6,891 bases of DNA from contig DASVWG010000050.1 in the NCBI GenBank assembly GCA_036389695.1, positions 1 through 6,891 on the forward strand. The letters run 5' to 3'. The notes under the pieces are model-generated. The model saw only the letters and a list, made by a program, of their open reading frames with translations, had not been told where the DNA came from and searched no databases. Positions 5,909 to 6,891 of this stretch are shown here, piece after piece. Every line of letters starts with the position of its first letter. The stretch's first letter is position 1. This DNA is from JALZHR01 sp036389695. GTDB lineage: Bacteria; Acidobacteriota; Blastocatellia; Pyrinomonadales; Pyrinomonadaceae. The position numbers were made by a program, and so were the translations under genes.

Positions 5909-6005
5909 AATTTCGTGAATCGTAAATCGTGAATCGTGAATAGATTTTTAAGTTTCTATTCACGATTTACTGTTTACGATTTACGATTCACGATTCACGA
6001 AATTT
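5908..6005. repeat. Inverted pair of heptanucleotide arrays (unit CGTGAAT) filling the intergenic gap
   Basis: The element is bounded by AAATTT at 5908-5913 and AAATTT at 6000-6005. The left arm has four units (CGTGAAT, CGTAAAT, CGTGAAT, CGTGAAT; 5914-5941). The right arm has six reverse-complement units (ATTCACG, ATTTACT, GTTTACG, ATTTACG, ATTCACG, ATTCACG; 5958-5999). A 16-base centre (5942-5957) carries AGA/TCT closing pairs. The outer 16 positions of the arms match perfectly. The left edge overlaps the TPR stop codon and the right edge touches the next ATG. A transcript could fold into a long AU-rich hairpin. No T-tract follows it, so intrinsic termination is doubtful. Confidence 0.9.
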
Positions 6006-6887
6006 ATGTTTCTCGAAATTCCAAAACAATTTAATCTGCGGCGGACGCTCTACAGCCACGGCTGGAGCGAGCTTCTGCCGTTTGAAATCGACGATGTAAA
6101 CTGGCGTCTGTCTTACGTTTTCACCGGCGCGGATTTAAAACAGCCCGTTCCGGCGACCGTCAGCGAAACGGGCGGCAAACTGAAAATCGAAGCTTCCGGC
6201 GGAAAACTTTCGGCAAAGGCGCAGGAAAAAATTCTGCGCGATGTGCGTCACATTTTGCGGCTCGACGACGATTTGAACGAATTCTATAAACTCGTCCGGG
6301 CGGAAAAAAATCTGGCTTGGATTGCCGAAAATAATGCGGGGAGACTCGTGCGCTCGCCGACGGTTTACGAAGATTTGGTCAAGACTCTCTGCACGACCAA
6401 CTGCAACTGGGCGATGACGAAAAAAATGACGGCGAATCTGGTCGAAAAACTCGGCGCGCCCGCCAAAAACGGCAAACGCGCTTTCCCGACCGCCGAAGCG
6501 ATGGCGAATCAGCCAATCGAATTTTACAAAACGGAAATCCGCGCCGGTTATCGCGCGCCGTATTTCAAGGAACTGGCGGAAAAAGTCGCTGCCGGAGAAT
6601 TAAATCCCGAATCGTGGCTCGACACGGATTTGCCGACCGGCGAGCTGAAAAAGGAAATGAAACGCGTAAAAGGCGTCGGCGATTACGCGGCGGAAAATCT
6701 TTTAAAGCTCGTCGGGCGCTACGACGGTCTCGCGCTGGATTCGTGGCTGCGCGCTCAGTTTTACAAAAAGCACAACGGCGAAGTTATTTGTGACGACAAA
6801 CAAATCGAACGGCATTACGACCGCTTCGGTGCGTGGCGCGGCTTGGCAATCTGGTGCGATATGACGCGCCGCTGGCTGGATGATTAA
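6006..6887 (+). CDS. HhH-GPD superfamily DNA glycosylase (AlkA/OGG1-like base-excision repair enzyme)
   Basis: This complete 293-residue protein should cut damaged bases from DNA in base-excision repair. Residues 1-85 resemble the N-terminal domain of the 3-methyladenine/8-oxoguanine glycosylase group (SHGWSELLPFEID at 17-29). SPTVYEDLVKTLCTTNCNWA (117-136) matches the conserved SP-hydrophobic-E-x-L-V...C-T-N-x-x-W segment of the central helical domain. The helix-hairpin-helix is at about 219-236 (KRVKGVGDYAAENLLKLV), followed by the GPD-type loop YDGLALDSWLR with catalytic D245. The position of the Schiff-base lysine of OGG1 is Y227, so a monofunctional, AlkA-like enzyme without lyase activity is expected. 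The substrate, alkylated or oxidised, cannot be fixed from sequence. The ATG directly abuts the inverted repeat and has no Shine-Dalgarno. No other ATG precedes it in frame, and homologous N-termini start at about this point. Only four bases follow the stop. Confidence 0.9.
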   Translation: MFLEIPKQFNLRRTLYSHGWSELLPFEIDDVNWRLSYVFTGADLKQPVPATVSETGGKLKIEASGGKLSAKAQEKILRDVRHILRLDDDLNEFYKLVRAEKNLAWIAENNAGRLVRSPTVYEDLVKTLCTTNCNWAMTKKMTANLVEKLGAPAKNGKRAFPTAEAMANQPIEFYKTEIRAGYRAPYFKELAEKVAAGELNPESWLDTDLPTGELKKEMKRVKGVGDYAAENLLKLVGRYDGLALDSWLRAQFYKKHNGEVICDDKQIERHYDRFGAWRGLAIWCDMTRRWLDD

Positions 6888-6891
6888 AGCG

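Noticed and set aside
5908..6005. Simple intrinsic terminator for the TPR gene
   Set aside because: The stem is AT-rich, no T-run follows it, and it ends directly on the next start codon. Partial attenuation is still possible.

Overview
The window is most likely a chromosomal segment of an Acidobacteriota bacterium, probably of the Blastocatellia/Pyrinomonadaceae type. The strongest pointer is a secreted von Willebrand A protein of the 'VWFA-related Acidobacterial domain' kind. The Pro/Thr-rich Hanks-type kinase, the TPR protein and the moderately high GC content with CGC/GCG-rich codons fit this. The taxonomic call is inference from family content only.

Layout. Positions 1-472 (minus strand) hold the first 157 codons of a tyrosine recombinase/integrase that runs off the left edge. 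This stretch and the spacer to 614 are clearly more AT-rich than the rest, so an integrated element probably begins here and continues to the left. Positions 615-1607 (minus) encode the secreted VWA protein. A divergent intergenic region (1608-1869) follows, with a large inverted repeat built from heptanucleotides and a good sigma70-type promoter firing rightward. The plus strand then carries a small membrane protein with two zinc-binding modules (1870-2433), a transmembrane Ser/Thr protein kinase (2603-4483), a secreted protein of about 12 TPR repeats only 18 bases downstream (4502-5908), a second heptamer-built inverted repeat filling the whole gap (5908-6005), and a complete AlkA/OGG-type HhH-GPD DNA glycosylase (6006-6887).

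How the parts relate. The kinase and TPR protein look like one transcriptional unit. The kinase has its catalytic domain in the cytoplasm, a long Thr/Gln/Pro-rich linker, one membrane helix and an outer Thr/Pro-rich tail. The TPR protein is exported, so the two could meet outside the inner membrane. The VWA, zinc-finger and glycosylase genes have no evident functional tie to them.

The most unusual signal is non-coding. Two intergenic regions about 4 kb apart contain different 7-nt units (TGCAAAA and CGTGAAT) arranged as tandem arrays in inverted orientation, able to fold into long AT-rich hairpins. One lies between divergent promoters and the other ends directly against a start codon that has no Shine-Dalgarno sequence, so neither behaves like an ordinary terminator. 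No CRISPR array, rRNA or tRNA was seen.
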